Below are positions 1 through 10,053 of a stretch of 33,831 nt of DNA, piece by piece. The notes under the pieces are model-generated. The model was not told the origin of the DNA, did not search any database, and worked only from the letters and a program-made list of their open reading frames with translations. Origin of the DNA: Spirogloea muscicola (Eukaryota; Streptophyta; Zygnematophyceae; Spirogloeales; Spirogloeaceae); NCBI GenBank assembly GCA_009602725.1, contig WELB01000105.1, positions 277,291 to 311,121 of the forward strand, read 5' to 3'. Each line of letters opens with the position of its first letter. The stretch's first letter is position 1. Made by a program: the position numbers and the translations under genes.

Positions 1-9
1 GGCGGCGGT

Positions 10-40
<31 letters not shown>

Positions 41-55
41 GCGGCGGCGGCGGCG
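1..55. repeat. GGC trinucleotide tract before the LYAR start
   Basis: Nearly pure GGC triplets with one GTC and one GTG interruption run to the first base before the ATG at 56. The tract probably belongs to the 5' UTR of the LYAR gene. Reading it as coding would only add an alanine run with no ATG. Confidence 0.8.
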
Positions 56-1977
56 ATGGTGTGGTTCCAGTGCGAGGAGTGCGGCGGAGAGCTGAAGAAG
101 CCGAAGCTCAAGGCGCACTTCTTCCAGTGCGCCGCCAACCGGGTGCGCAGCCCGGGCCCCCGGCCCGCCGCCCGCCTCGGCGGCGCTGGCTGCGCTCCCA
201 GCGGCGCGAGCCCTAAACCCCTACGCCCTTACCCTAAACCCCTACACCCTTACCCCAATATCCAAGCCCTTGCTTTGGTGGCGGCGGCGGCGGCGCGCAG
301 CTGTCGTGCCTGGACTGCGGCGTGGTGTTCGACCGCTGGAGCGTGCAGGACCACACCTCCTGCGTCACCGAGACGGTGTGTTCGCCCACCACAGCCGCCG
401 CCGTGCCGCCGCCGCGGAGCTGGCCTGACCGCCGCGGCCGGCGCCCGCATCGCAGGAGAAGTACGGCCCCAAGGGCCCCGCCAAGGCGGCCCCAGCAGCC
501 ATGGCGCCCCAGTCGACCGCAGCGCTGGCGCAGGCCCGGCCGCTCAACGGCCATGCGCCGCTGCCCACCAGGCAAGCTGCGTCGCCGCCGCCGCCGCCGT
601 CGCTTTCGTGGAGTTGCCTGCGCTGCGGAGCTTTCCGGCGCGGCAGTGATGGGTGCGACCGGCAGCCATGGTCAGTCTCTCCCTATCACCAGCCTTGTGA
701 CGTTGCTTTGCTTGGGTATGCAAAGCAGGGCCCACGAGAAGCCGGAGGCAGCGCCGGGTGGGGCGCCGAGCGACGCGCTGGGTGAGACCGCCGCTGCTTG
801 TAAGGAGTCGCCGCAGGTGGCAGAGGCGGAGAGCCGTAAGAAGGCGAAGAAGGGGAAGCAGAACAAGGTGCAGAGGAGGGAGGGCGAGGTGTGGGGAGAG
901 CTTGCCGAGGCCAATGGATCTGGCAAGCAGGATGAAGAGGTCCGCTCACAACAGCGTGAGAAGAGGAGCGTGAGTGAAGAATTGCTTCATGAAAGGCATC
1001 GGGAGCGCAAGCTGCCGGCCATGCCGGCCAAGCCCGCCGTGCCTGAGGCGCTGCCGGAAACGGCAGAGGAGGAGGGCAGGAGGAGGAAGAAGAAGAAGAA
1101 GAACGGGAAGACGGCGTCAGAAATGAGGAACGAGGCGGGGCAGCAGCAGGAGGAGGAGGGCGAGGGGGAAGGAGCGGCAGCCACGAGCAATGCCACAAGT
1201 CACGTAGCATTAGAGGAAAGCGCAGTGCCGGAAGCGGGAGCTGGGCATGCAGTGCCGCTTTCTGTCGCTGTTGCGGGCGGGAGAGAGGCCAAGAAGGGCC
1301 GCAAGACAGCTAAGCCTGTTGCAGCGGCGGCACTGCCGGTGGAGGTGGCGGCTCGCCCAGAACGTGGCATAGAGGGTCCTGCTGCCGTGAGAAGGACTCC
1401 GCAGAAACGGAACGGGCTGGAAGGTCGTCTGGCTGCCGCACCACTTTCTGCGGCTGAGGCTCCAGCAGGCAAGAAGAAGCGAAAGATGGAACATGCGGCG
1501 GCAGAAGATGGTTTGAGGTTGACCCAGCCGGCAGCGGCAGCCGGTGCGACGTGCCGGGAGGGCGGCGCCACAACGAGCCCATCAAACGGCTATGCCATCT
1601 TCACACCGTCCCTCCATCCACCGATGGCTGGCGGGGCTCTGGGCAGCAGCACGGTGGCAGAGAGTGGGGCAGTGGGCCAACGACGGAAGGAGACCAAAGC
1701 GGACAAGGTGCGGCGGCTGAAGGCGGAGAAGGACGCGAAGCGGGAGGCGATGCTGGCCAAGGCCCGGGAGCGCAAGGTGCTGCGCAAGGCGCTGCGGGCT
1801 GCGAGGGTCCACGAGCTCAAGGCCGAGGCGGCAAAGGCGGGCTCTGCAAGCCCTGCCGACGCGCTCAAGGCCCTGCAGACGCGTGCGGAGAAGCGGCGGC
1901 TCAAGATGGCACTCAAGCTGGCCGTCGCAGAGAGTGTGCCTGCCACTCAAGTTGGGGGCCTGCTGGCCAGGGTCTGA
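56..1977 (+). CDS. LYAR: LYAR-type nucleolar zinc-finger protein
   Basis: Four exons fit: 56-142, 301-375, 456-670 and 729-1977, all GT-AG with matching phases, giving 541 residues. The ATG at 56 is chosen because the protein then starts MVWFQCEECGGELKK, the start typical of plant LYAR proteins. Two C2HC fingers are visible: C6, C9, H21, C25 and C32, C35, H47, C50, followed by the family signature EKYGPKG at residues 55-61. A third plant-type finger is expected near residue 100. Here only a WSCLRC piece is seen and no His pair follows, so it looks lost or degenerate. The rest is low complexity and rich in Lys, Arg, Glu and Ala, with Lys runs around 1090-1105 and KKKRK near 1470 that suit nuclear and nucleolar targeting, and a basic C-terminal helix region. 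LYAR proteins act in the nucleolus in ribosome biogenesis. The last intron (58 bp) could also use an acceptor 3 bases earlier. Confidence 0.88.
211..256. repeat. Short interstitial telomere-like repeat in LYAR intron 1
   Basis: Two tandem 21-base units start CCCTAAACCCCTA and end CCCTTA, followed by a partial third unit. They are degenerate forms of the plant/Chlorella telomere repeat CCCTAAA. The array lies wholly inside the 158-bp first intron of the LYAR gene and does not touch the splice sites. Confidence 0.8.
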
Positions 1978-2364
1978 CCCCTCTTCCGTCTTCGAAGCAT
2001 GGAGATTACTTACTTTGCTGTGGCCAGACGTGCGCTTACAGTACATCCTTGACATCAGTGCAGGCGGTCATGCCTCTTTGTGTGGCTTCACATAACAGGT
2101 CTGCAGAGGGTTGCCTGAGGAGCGAACAGAGTCATGACAGTGTATGAAACTAAGGTGCAGATGTTCAGAAGCAACTAATGAAAATTGCTCCAGCGGCCAT
2201 CACAAGTGCATGAGGGGGGCTGGCGAGACGACTGTCAAGCATCTCTAGAGATTTCTTCCTGGTGTGACAAAGAATGCTTCCTCTCACAAATGAGAGGCAG
2301 CAGGAGGTCGCTGTTGAATGCGCCTAGAATGTACATGAATGGGGCAGGATTGGTATTGTGGCGC
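1978..2364. other. Convergent intergenic region between LYAR and ALIX
   Basis: This 387-base stretch separates the stop of the + strand LYAR gene from the stop of the - strand ALIX gene, so it holds both 3' UTRs. I see no further gene. A TGTAA motif on the - strand at 2039-2035 could be a chlorophyte-style poly(A) signal for ALIX, but that is weak. Confidence 0.6.
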
Positions 2365-5300
2365 CTATTTGTAGTAATTGCCTGGAGGCTGCTGATATAG
2401 GGGCGAGGTGTATTGAACACCGCCTGGCGGGGAGGGGGTTGACACGGGGTTACCATAAAAGCCGGGCTGCCCGCTGCCAGCGGCAGGCGGCCAGTGGTTC
2501 TGAGGGGATGCGTACCCAAAGCTCTGCGGGCTGCTACCGTAGCCCTGCCCGCTGCCTTGCGTCTGCGGGCTGCTACCGTAGCCCTGCCCGCTGCCTGTGT
2601 AAGCTGGTGGCACGCTTGTGCTGTAGTGGGGCTGCGACAGCGACGAGTACGATGTCTGCGGCTGCTGCTGCTGCCAACACAAGACCAATCATCCAGTAGA
2701 CACTCAGCACGTGCTCCTAAGAACGTCAATGCTTGGTACGTGTCATCAGGCACACTTATGTATCTGATATTTGTTTACTGCAAGTGCGACCTCACAGGTT
2801 TTATACTGAAATCGAGGGGGAGAGGTCTGCCATCCGATACCCCATAATATTGAGGCAAAGGTTGCTGCATCGAGGACGTGGCAGAATTGTGGTAGGAGTA
2901 CTGGGGTTGTTGCTGCTGTTGCAGGTGACATAAAACATTACTGTCGGTAAGGCATATTTTCACCATTGCAGTACTCCAAGCAAACATGTAGGAGGAGATT
3001 AAAAAGAGACCAACTGACTCACACGTACAAGGACCATAATGCAGCACTCACTACCAGCATCATAGTCCTGGCCACCTTCAGATAACACATACTACTAGCT
3101 GAGTGTGCTTGGTGGTACCTGTGGTGGCGGCGGCGGCGGCGGCGACGGCTGAGTTGGCGGTGGCGGGTTGGGCCGGGGCTGGAGGAGGTTGAAGGGAAAT
3201 GGCAGCTGGTGCTGCTGCTGCTGCTGCTGCTGCTGCTGGGCTGTCGAGCTCTGCTCATGCTGTATTGACGCGCTCTCAGCTTGCACGTAAGAACATTCCC
3301 TACTATACTAAGTAAGCCACTGAATGACCGAATCAAGGGATGCACAGAGTTCAGCGATTGGACTTTCTCGACACTGCATGTTGTGTTTGTTGGTATACCT
3401 TGTCAAAGGAGAGCCCAGCAATCTGCCGCTGCAGATCCTCCATCATCTCGCGGCATTGTATGCTCCGTGTCATTACGTAGTCGCTGCACTGCTGCTTCAG
3501 GGCGGTGATTGCATCCTGCAGCGTGATGTAGAACTTGAGCCCCTCATTCATATTTCCCCGGATTTCGCGGTACTTGGCCACGGCTGCTTCGATCTGCTTG
3601 CAGACCTTGTCCTTTTCAGCTGCGCAAGATTGGACAACACTGCTGCTTCATGCTTGCAACCTTGAGCACAACTTGCCGCTATGCCCCGGTAAGCTAACAC
3701 TATGAAAGTCAACATCGCAGGCCCTGAGAGGCTTCATCGTTGTTATGCTGCAGATGATGAAATCTAGGGTTGAGATTCGAAGTTGGGCGTGACTGCAGCA
3801 GTAAAACCTTACCATTGTGGTCCCTCAGATTGAAGGCAACCGCAAATATGTCACACTGAGTCTGCAGATGCAAGTGGCTCCCGCAATGTCAGGAGCACAG
3901 ATGAGCTCATCAAGGACAACACCAATCAGGCTAGGCTGTTTGCCACTTCCAAAGAAAAACCTGAAATGAAAACAGGAATGGACGCTGTATCCCATTTGAC
4001 CGACGTGATCACAACGTGAGCTAGCAAAGTGGAGCACTTTGAGTATCCCGAACATTGACCAACCTTGATCTCTTGAAGAAGGTTCTGCTGAGCTTGCACG
4101 TTCTGGCTAACTTCGGCACAGACTGGATCATACTTGGCCAACTCTCGCTTAAAAAGGTCTTCATAGGAACCGGATGTTGTCAACAAGTGGTTCAGAATGT
4201 TGTCCTGTAAGGGAAGTACCACAAATATTGACGCAAAAGATGGTAGCAAAGCTCTAAGCAACGCCTAAGAAACAGTGCTAATATTGCAAGACAGCCATCA
4301 GCTGTTTGCAACGACTCTGTGGGCAACAGAAGCTTAGGGATTGCTATGCAGCACGCGACCATTCCTTGAGAAAGAGCAAGGCCCTCGTCACCATGTGCTA
4401 CAATACAAGCATATCATAGGTTACTCCTGCCTCTGAGTCCTCCCCCTACCACCCTGAGGCTTGCCATGTACCTTGCGCTTCATGTCCTTTAGCATGTCCT
4501 CAAGTCCTGCCCTTTCCTGCCCCAGCTTCTCCAGGTCAGCCTGGTAGGAGCACAGAAGCCTCAGCAAAGTAAGTCCCTGCAGAAGCGACCTGCCTACGAC
4601 TTCCAGTATGCCAGCAACATGGCTGTCATCATCACGCACAGAGTCCGTCAGACAGTGCACCCCGATCAGAGGCAATTGAAGACGTCCTTTACCAGAAGAT
4701 CTCTTAGGGTCGCGGCAATATGGTCCTCGTTTCCATGGACTGACACAATAGGTCTTGTCAACTTGGGAAGCGCAGCTTCAACCTGCAAAACAAAGAGATG
4801 AAGGTGTCAAGCGCCCACTGAGGGCCCACTGAGGGAGGGATGGAGCAAATGGTTTGACAAGTACAATCTACGTCGTCAGCAGATAGCTGACAGCGTTTGC
4901 TTTTGTGGAAACTGACAATTAGAAGGATCAATGCCAACATGAACAAGATGCACAGATAATATGTCCTGTCCAACATTGGTGAGTGCCACATGTGCTCACT
5001 GGCTGATTACTCAGGACGGAGAGGAGCTGCCGGTTGTCCTCAATAGCCTTCTCAATCCTGGCATCGCTCTCCCCTGCCTGCTTCAAGTTGCCAGCAAACC
5101 CATTGGCCCGATCGCGCAGGTTCTTGGTCAACGTGCTGGACTGAGGGCGCGTCCACCTAGTGCCAAACTGAGCCCGAATCTGAGCATCCTCCCTTGACTC
5201 CTTCTCCAATGTCTCCTCCGTCTGAAGCACAGCCAAGCAATTATCAACCAGATTTTGCCTGCTAGGAACTGGACAATGTATAAGAGTAAGTCATATCTTA

Positions 5301-8111
5301 CAAGTTCCATACAATCATTCAATACACCTGCTGGAGCGGCCAATTTTGAGAGCAATATACATCACCGTGCTCTCAAATTGTGAAAGCTAACTGCAGAATA
5401 GCGTGAAAAGTTCTGCGATGGATGCGCCAGACTGTTTGAGGCACATGTTGCTACACTTCGAGCAGAGTGGTACCTGGACAAGAAGCTCCTCATTGACTCG
5501 ACGGAGGTCTTTGAGCTGAGCTAGCTCCTGCAGCATGTTTCAAGAGACCAGCATTCAAGGCCAACAGAAGCACACTGCCACAATGCACTAGCATCAATAG
5601 AGGGCTTGAGGCAGCCTATGTCTATCTAAACTTCTCTACATACTCGCTTGCAGACATGGTCTTCTGTAGGCAAGTCATTCCACCATCCACGTCTCCATAA
5701 AGATATGAAACGTGCAAGGCATTCGATGTATGCATTGCAGACAGCGGCCATGAGGCAGCCATGAGTACCTGCTGTAAACCAGCAGGGCCACCATCGACGA
5801 GGACTGCTTCAACATCGTCGCGCAGATGGTCAGGCAGCACATTGATTCCTTCCAAAGCCAAGAGAGCATCCGGCATGTTCATTTCCTTGAGCTTGACCCT
5901 GGTCACATTGCTCTCCTGCTCAAGCTTCTCAGCCTAGACAGAGGTCACACCAGCCATTTAGGGAATGAGATCAACGTCGGATGACGGGATATGTGCTGAA
6001 TGTGATTACAAACACCAATAAGTACTGTTATTGCTATGGACTCTAGGCTCAGACAAACTCCTCTGGGATTTGAATGCACATTGAACATGGTAGCTCAAAA
6101 AATTTCAGAAAGCAAGCAGGTTGACAAGATGCCGACCTGGGTGCGAATGATATTGTCCACCATCTCAGTGTACTTGGAGAGGGCTTTGGCGCTGCTGTCT
6201 GGCACCAAACCCACAAACATCTTCTCGTTGCTGGCGTCCAGCACATCAGTTATCGGGAAGCTCTTAACCAGGGTAGCCGCAGGCAGGGGCGGCAGCATCT
6301 CGTTCGACGGGACCCGCATGAGATATACACGGTCGTTCTCCTTGTTGGCTCTCTCCAAGTTTCGAAGCACAGCCACTTCCAACTTGCTCACCGCGTCCAT
6401 GAGGGGGCCTACTACGCCCCTGGTGTTCTTCTTCACCTCGCTGATGACGCCGCTGGCTGCCTGTTGAGTTGACTCAGAAGCAGTACACAAGGCATGAACT
6501 TCTACTCAAGGTTAAGAATCACTTTCTGCACAGGCTAAGCGGCTAATAGAGGAGACGTTTCAATCATCATCTCAAATGAAGCAAATTGTAGCAATACTTC
6601 ACATCAATTCATTGTGCTGCTGTGTTGCTAGCCATGACATTCGGCAAGGGGCCCGCTCTGACCTTGAGGCGAGCAATCTCCTCTGCAATGTTTTCCTGCG
6701 CGTGTAAGTCAAGAGCCACCCGGAAGTACGCCTCCGCGTGGAACTGAGCAGCCTTGAGCTGCACGTGGTTGAGCCACGTCCTAACAGCGGCGATGGATGG
6801 CATCTATGTCAGCATAGCAATAAATATCTACTCAAGCAGTCAGATACCACAAGACCATAGTGCACATATACCATGCGAAGGGACGCCAGAGGCACCTGTC
6901 AAAGTGCTGATTCAAGGGAGGCAGGAGGAGTGCTGCGTAGGCCTCCTCGTAATACATCCCGACCTGCTTGGCCACCTTGGAGCACAAGATTGGTGGCTTG
7001 CCGTCCGCAAGAACCTTCTCAAAGAAGCACTCCTGCAAAGGAGCACGTCACCGATGCATGACTAACAACACAGCTTGTAAATATGTGTACTTTGCATAAC
7101 GGTTCAACCAGGCAACATTGCAGCAACTCCTCCGTACTTTGCTGTCACCAGGACTTAGGTGACAGGAGGTTGGCCTCGCATCGTCACTCAAAGAACTTGC
7201 ACGAGCTAGTGGTACAAATTACAGAGGGCAGCAACAAGCGCCGAAGGTGGCAATGAGGGGGGGTCTCCGCAGACCTGCGCTTGGGCCAGCATGAAGCGCT
7301 CCAGCATGCCGGCGCACTCCACGGAGACGTCTGGCGTGCAGTTTGCGGTATTCGCTGAAAATGCCTGCTCCATGGAACCACTTTGGCCTTAGCTCGGCTT
7401 TCTTGTAAGCAAGATGGAATGGCATTTTCAGTAAGCTCGAAGCTTAGCAGGAGGCCTTCAGCAGCTTATTGCGACCTGCGCTATGTGTAACGAGCTAACC
7501 AACACCAGAGCACATAGAGTGTAAAGAAGCAATTAGCTTGCTGATGGGGACCCTGACCTTTATTGCAATGTTGTCCCTCAGAAATGCAAAGGCTCCTGCT
7601 GCAGCCTGGCAGAGGCAGCAAGCCGGACGCGCTGCGCTCAGCTTGCAATGGAGAAGAAGCCAGCAATCCGCGCCTTCATTCAGCATTTGTGCCTTAATGA
7701 TCTAACTAGGCTCCAGCGTGTGGAAGTGCACTGTGCCAAGCAGATGGCGAAAATTTGTCGAGAAGACAGCACCTGGAAGCAATTGCAGGCCTGCTTGAGG
7801 CCGGCGGGCGTGGAGCGGTCGGCGGACAGCGCGAGCTGGCTCTGCACGGCGCCGAGGTTGAAGGCCACAGCGGCCTTCTCGAAGTGGATGTTCTGCTGGG
7901 TGGCCTTGCGCGACTGCTTGATAGCGTCGAACCACGTGAAGGCCAGCGTGTTGACGTGCTCGCGCTCGCCCGAGATGGGGAAGCGCGACTCCATGACGGC
8001 GAGCGCGCGGTAGTAGCGCTGCAGCAGGTCGCGCCGGGCCTCGAGCCCGTCGCCCTGGCGCTCCACCGCCACCCGCATCTCCTGCACCGCCTGCAGGTCG
8101 TCGTCGGCGTC
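2365..8111 (-). CDS. ALIX: ALIX/BRO1-domain ESCRT-associated protein (first exon not found)
   Basis: Seventeen exons can be read on -: 8111-7773, 7605-7558, 7364-7275, 7032-6896, 6780-6663, 6460-6137, 5933-5769, 5527-5474, 5221-5000, 4782-4693, 4540-4472, 4204-4064, 3861-3813, 3619-3399, 3259-3119, 2915-2841 and 2670-2365. Phases close and give 862 residues. Order: BRO1 domain (about 1-330, starting DADDDLQAV, with RRDLLQRYYRAL and IHFEKAAVAFNLGA), coiled-coil V domain (about 340-690, with FGTRWTRPQSSTLTKNL and a conserved CSDYVMTRSIQCREM block), then a Gln/Pro/Tyr-rich tail ending GNYYK. Plant ALIX binds ESCRT-III and ubiquitinated cargo at endosomes for vacuolar sorting. Compared with Arabidopsis ALIX (about 846 residues) only the first 40-45 residues are absent. 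No matching exon was found upstream to 9140. A CAG run near 3235-3210 encodes nine Gln. Acceptor of the last exon could be 2667 or 2670. Confidence 0.95.
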
Positions 8112-8273
8112 CTGCCCAGCGCACGGGCCATGGCAATGGCAGGTCAGTGCCGCTGTTGTTGAGGGTGACTGGTGGCTCACACTGCCCTGTGTAAGCGTCT
8201 CAAGCCTTCTGATGCTCAGAGGCTGGAGATGCTTGTCGAGTGCTTGACCAGGCGCGAGTCCGAGAAGCGAAGA

Positions 8274-8310
8274 TCCCTCCCTCCCTCCCTCCCTCCCTCC
8301 CTCCCTCCCC
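8274..8310. repeat. CCCT microsatellite
   Basis: About eight uninterrupted CCCT/CTCC units end in a C-run. The tract lies in the first visible ALIX intron or upstream region and is probably length-variable. Confidence 0.9.
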
Positions 8311-8729
8311 CGGGGGAGCCAGAGCAGCAGCCGAGCCCCGGGCCAGGTGCCGGCGCCCAGGTGCCCGCCCCAGGTGCCCCGCCAGGGAGCCCCTGCGGTT
8401 GGTGGGCCCAAGGCCGGGCCTTGCCCCCGCCGCCCGCCAACCGGTGCGCCTTGCCGCTAACTCTCTCCGACAGCTAACAGGCCCGGGCCGGCTGGCCGGC
8501 TGGCTCCGCTCCCCTTGACGGGGACGTTAGCGGGCAGGGCCAGCCGGCCCCCCCTCCTCCGCTGGTCAAGGATCTTGGGATCCGGCCGGCCCGCGCCGCA
8601 CGTGGACCCGCCCGTGGCCACAGAGCGCGGCACGTGGCGAGCGGAGCCCCCCCCGGGCACTCTCCAAACCCCCGCCCTCCGACGACTCGGAAGTGCGTGC
8701 CGCTCCCGTTGACCCGCGGAGCGCTTCAG

Positions 8730-8734
8730 CCAAT
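8730..8734 (+). promoter_or_regulatory. CCAAT box
   Basis: CCAATCGG sits about 200 bases before the + strand ATG at 8930, in a GC-rich block. It is a plausible promoter element for a + strand transcript, though five bases alone are weak evidence. Confidence 0.35.
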
Positions 8735-8929
8735 CGGAGTCCAGGAGCGGGCGACTTTCGCCAAGCGGACAGAGACTCCACCGGGGAGGGCATCCTCCCA
8801 CTCCGCCAGGCCCGCCCGAGAGCGTTTGCGGCTCCGCACGCGGCATTTCGAGCGTCCCGGGCAGCGCTCGGCACCACTGCCGCTCGCCTCGCTCCGGTCC
8901 TGCGAGACAGGCACTTTCAGGCGGTCATC

Positions 8930-8992
8930 ATGGAGGCCCAGTNCGCCGCCGCCGCCGCTGCTGCCGGCCAAAAGCCTCGCTCAGACGCCGCA

Positions 8993-9024
<32 letters not shown>

Positions 9025-9139
9025 GGGCGCCTGCAGCAGCGGCGGATACGGCTCCGAGGGGGAGCGTCGCTACCGCAATAGCCAGCCACTGTTTTGCTCA
9101 ACTGCAGCTAGGCACGACCGTCAAGCTGACGGCAGCTAG
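8930..9139 (+). CDS. Short Ala-rich open frame, possible first exon of an interrupted gene
   Basis: An ATG in good context (ATCATGG) opens a 69-residue frame that starts MEAQ, contains two Ala runs encoded by GCC triplets (one ambiguous base at 8943), then ACSSGGYGSEGERRYRNSQ, and stops at 9137-9139. The codon use and start context look real, and a CCAAT box lies upstream. I recognise no family. The frame ends where retrotransposon-derived sequence begins (a GAGAGGCCAGCCC motif just after the stop), so it may be exon 1 of a gene whose remainder was displaced by the insertions, or a chance frame in GCC repeats. Confidence 0.35.
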
Positions 9140-9473
9140 GGCCTTGTGAGAGGCCAGCCCAGAATGTCCCTAGGAAAGACAGAAGCAGCTCCTGGAAATG
9201 CGGAAGCAGCTCCTCCTGTGAACAGCTCTCCAGATTGACAGCAATGGCTGTGAGAGGTGGCTAACCCAAAAAGGAGAAAGTGCTCGCTCATAGAGAAGAG
9301 GGGCTGTCAAAGCCAAGCCCAAAACAGAATGGACAATGTCCAAAGCCGGAAATTTGAAGGGATCGCCCATTGAGGATAGGGGCTGGAAAAAGCCAGCCCA
9401 GAAAAGAATGAACAAAGGACGAGAAGGGGCCAGGGGAAATTGGACTACACTACAAAACACTGCAAAACACATT
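9140..9473 (-). mobile_element. Retrotransposon 3' UTR units (non-LTR family, - orientation)
   Basis: Read on -, two 3' UTR units are visible. Each has CATTC, then a hairpin of the GGGCTGG/CCAGCCC type (9302-9332 and 9379-9400), then ATGGGCGAGC or TATGAGCGAGC. The unit at 9362-9432 is nearly identical to 16309-16378. There is no coding part here. This is the outer end of the nested array. Confidence 0.75.
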
Positions 9474-9735
9474 GACGATGCAGAGGGAAGCTCAGTACCC
9501 ACGAGTGAGCAACATCAGGTCTGAGTAGCTCGCTGCAGGGAAAGAGGCACTCCGCCGAGATGCAGAGGCGGCGGCCATAGCACAGCCTGCTCGCGCGTGG
9601 AGAAGGGCTCGCCCATTGAGGATAGGTGCTGGAAAAGGCCAGCCCAAGAAAGAATGAACAAAGGACCCCCCAAAGGGGGGCAAGAAGAAGAAAGTGCTCG
9701 CCCATAGAGGAGAGGGGCTGGCAAAGCCAGCCCGA
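9474..9735 (-). mobile_element. 5'-truncated retrotransposon tail with 3' UTR
   Basis: On - the 3' end of the element's ORF is visible, ending SDLMLLTRGY and a stop at about 9492. Just upstream on - (9600-9735) are two 3' UTR hairpin units from the neighbouring copy, ending GAGCACTTTCTTCTTC. The ORF tail starts directly after a GGGCGAGCCCTTC end, so this is one truncated copy placed head-to-tail behind another. A palindrome of six C, AAA and six G (9665-9680) lies between the two hairpin units. Confidence 0.75.
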
Positions 9736-10019
9736 CAATAATTGACAATGTCTAAAGCCAAAGAAAAGAGGTGCCGGAAAAAGGACCACCTTAAACACTA
9801 CAAAACGCAAGACGATGCAAAAGGAAGCTCAGTACCCGCGAGTGGGCAACATCAGGTCGGAGTAGCTCGCTGCAGGGAAAGAAGTGGCACTCCCAATGGG
9901 GGCCAGGGCTGTGAAAAGCCAGGAATAATTGGCAAAGGTTCGAAGGGGCCAAATGATGGAGGGGCCTAAAAAGCGCTACGAAGGGGCCTGGAGATGCTAT
10001 GTCAGAACGGGGGAGGATG
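9736..10019 (-). mobile_element. Further truncated tail and 3' UTR of copy A
   Basis: On - another ORF tail ends SDLMLPTRGY plus stop near 9836. It begins right after a GTGCCACTTCTTTC terminus at about 9885-9897, which is the 3' end of the UTR belonging to copy A (9885-10019, with its hairpin at 9905-9925). The same order of UTR end, truncated ORF tail and next UTR is seen throughout the array. Confidence 0.75.
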
Positions 10020-10053
10020 GACCACTCCGTAGTTGCGAGTGAGGAGCCTCAAA

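Larger units (their letters stand above)
8112..8929. promoter_or_regulatory. GC-rich upstream region of ALIX, possibly a bidirectional promoter
   Basis: This stretch precedes the first recognisable ALIX exon on - and the ATG at 8930 on +. It is very GC-rich and holds the CCCT microsatellite at 8274-8310 and a CCAAT box at 8730-8734. The missing ALIX exon 1 should lie here or further upstream. I searched both frames by eye for the usual N-terminal motif and did not find it. No TATA box is evident. Confidence 0.4.

Noticed and set aside
322-700. Upstream extension of LYAR exon 4 as one long exon from 322
   Set aside because: This frame misses the two zinc fingers and EKYGPKG, which lie in other frames joined by good GT-AG introns.
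2031-2045. TGTAA as a general poly(A) signal for all genes here
   Set aside because: It is found after ALIX and the Pro-rich gene but not after LYAR, the pyrophosphatase or the helicase, so it has no weight as a rule in this window.
7706-8136. Arg/Ser-rich frames overlapping the first ALIX exon
   Set aside because: They are frame-shifted readings of the BRO1 coding exon, which has the family sequence in the third frame.
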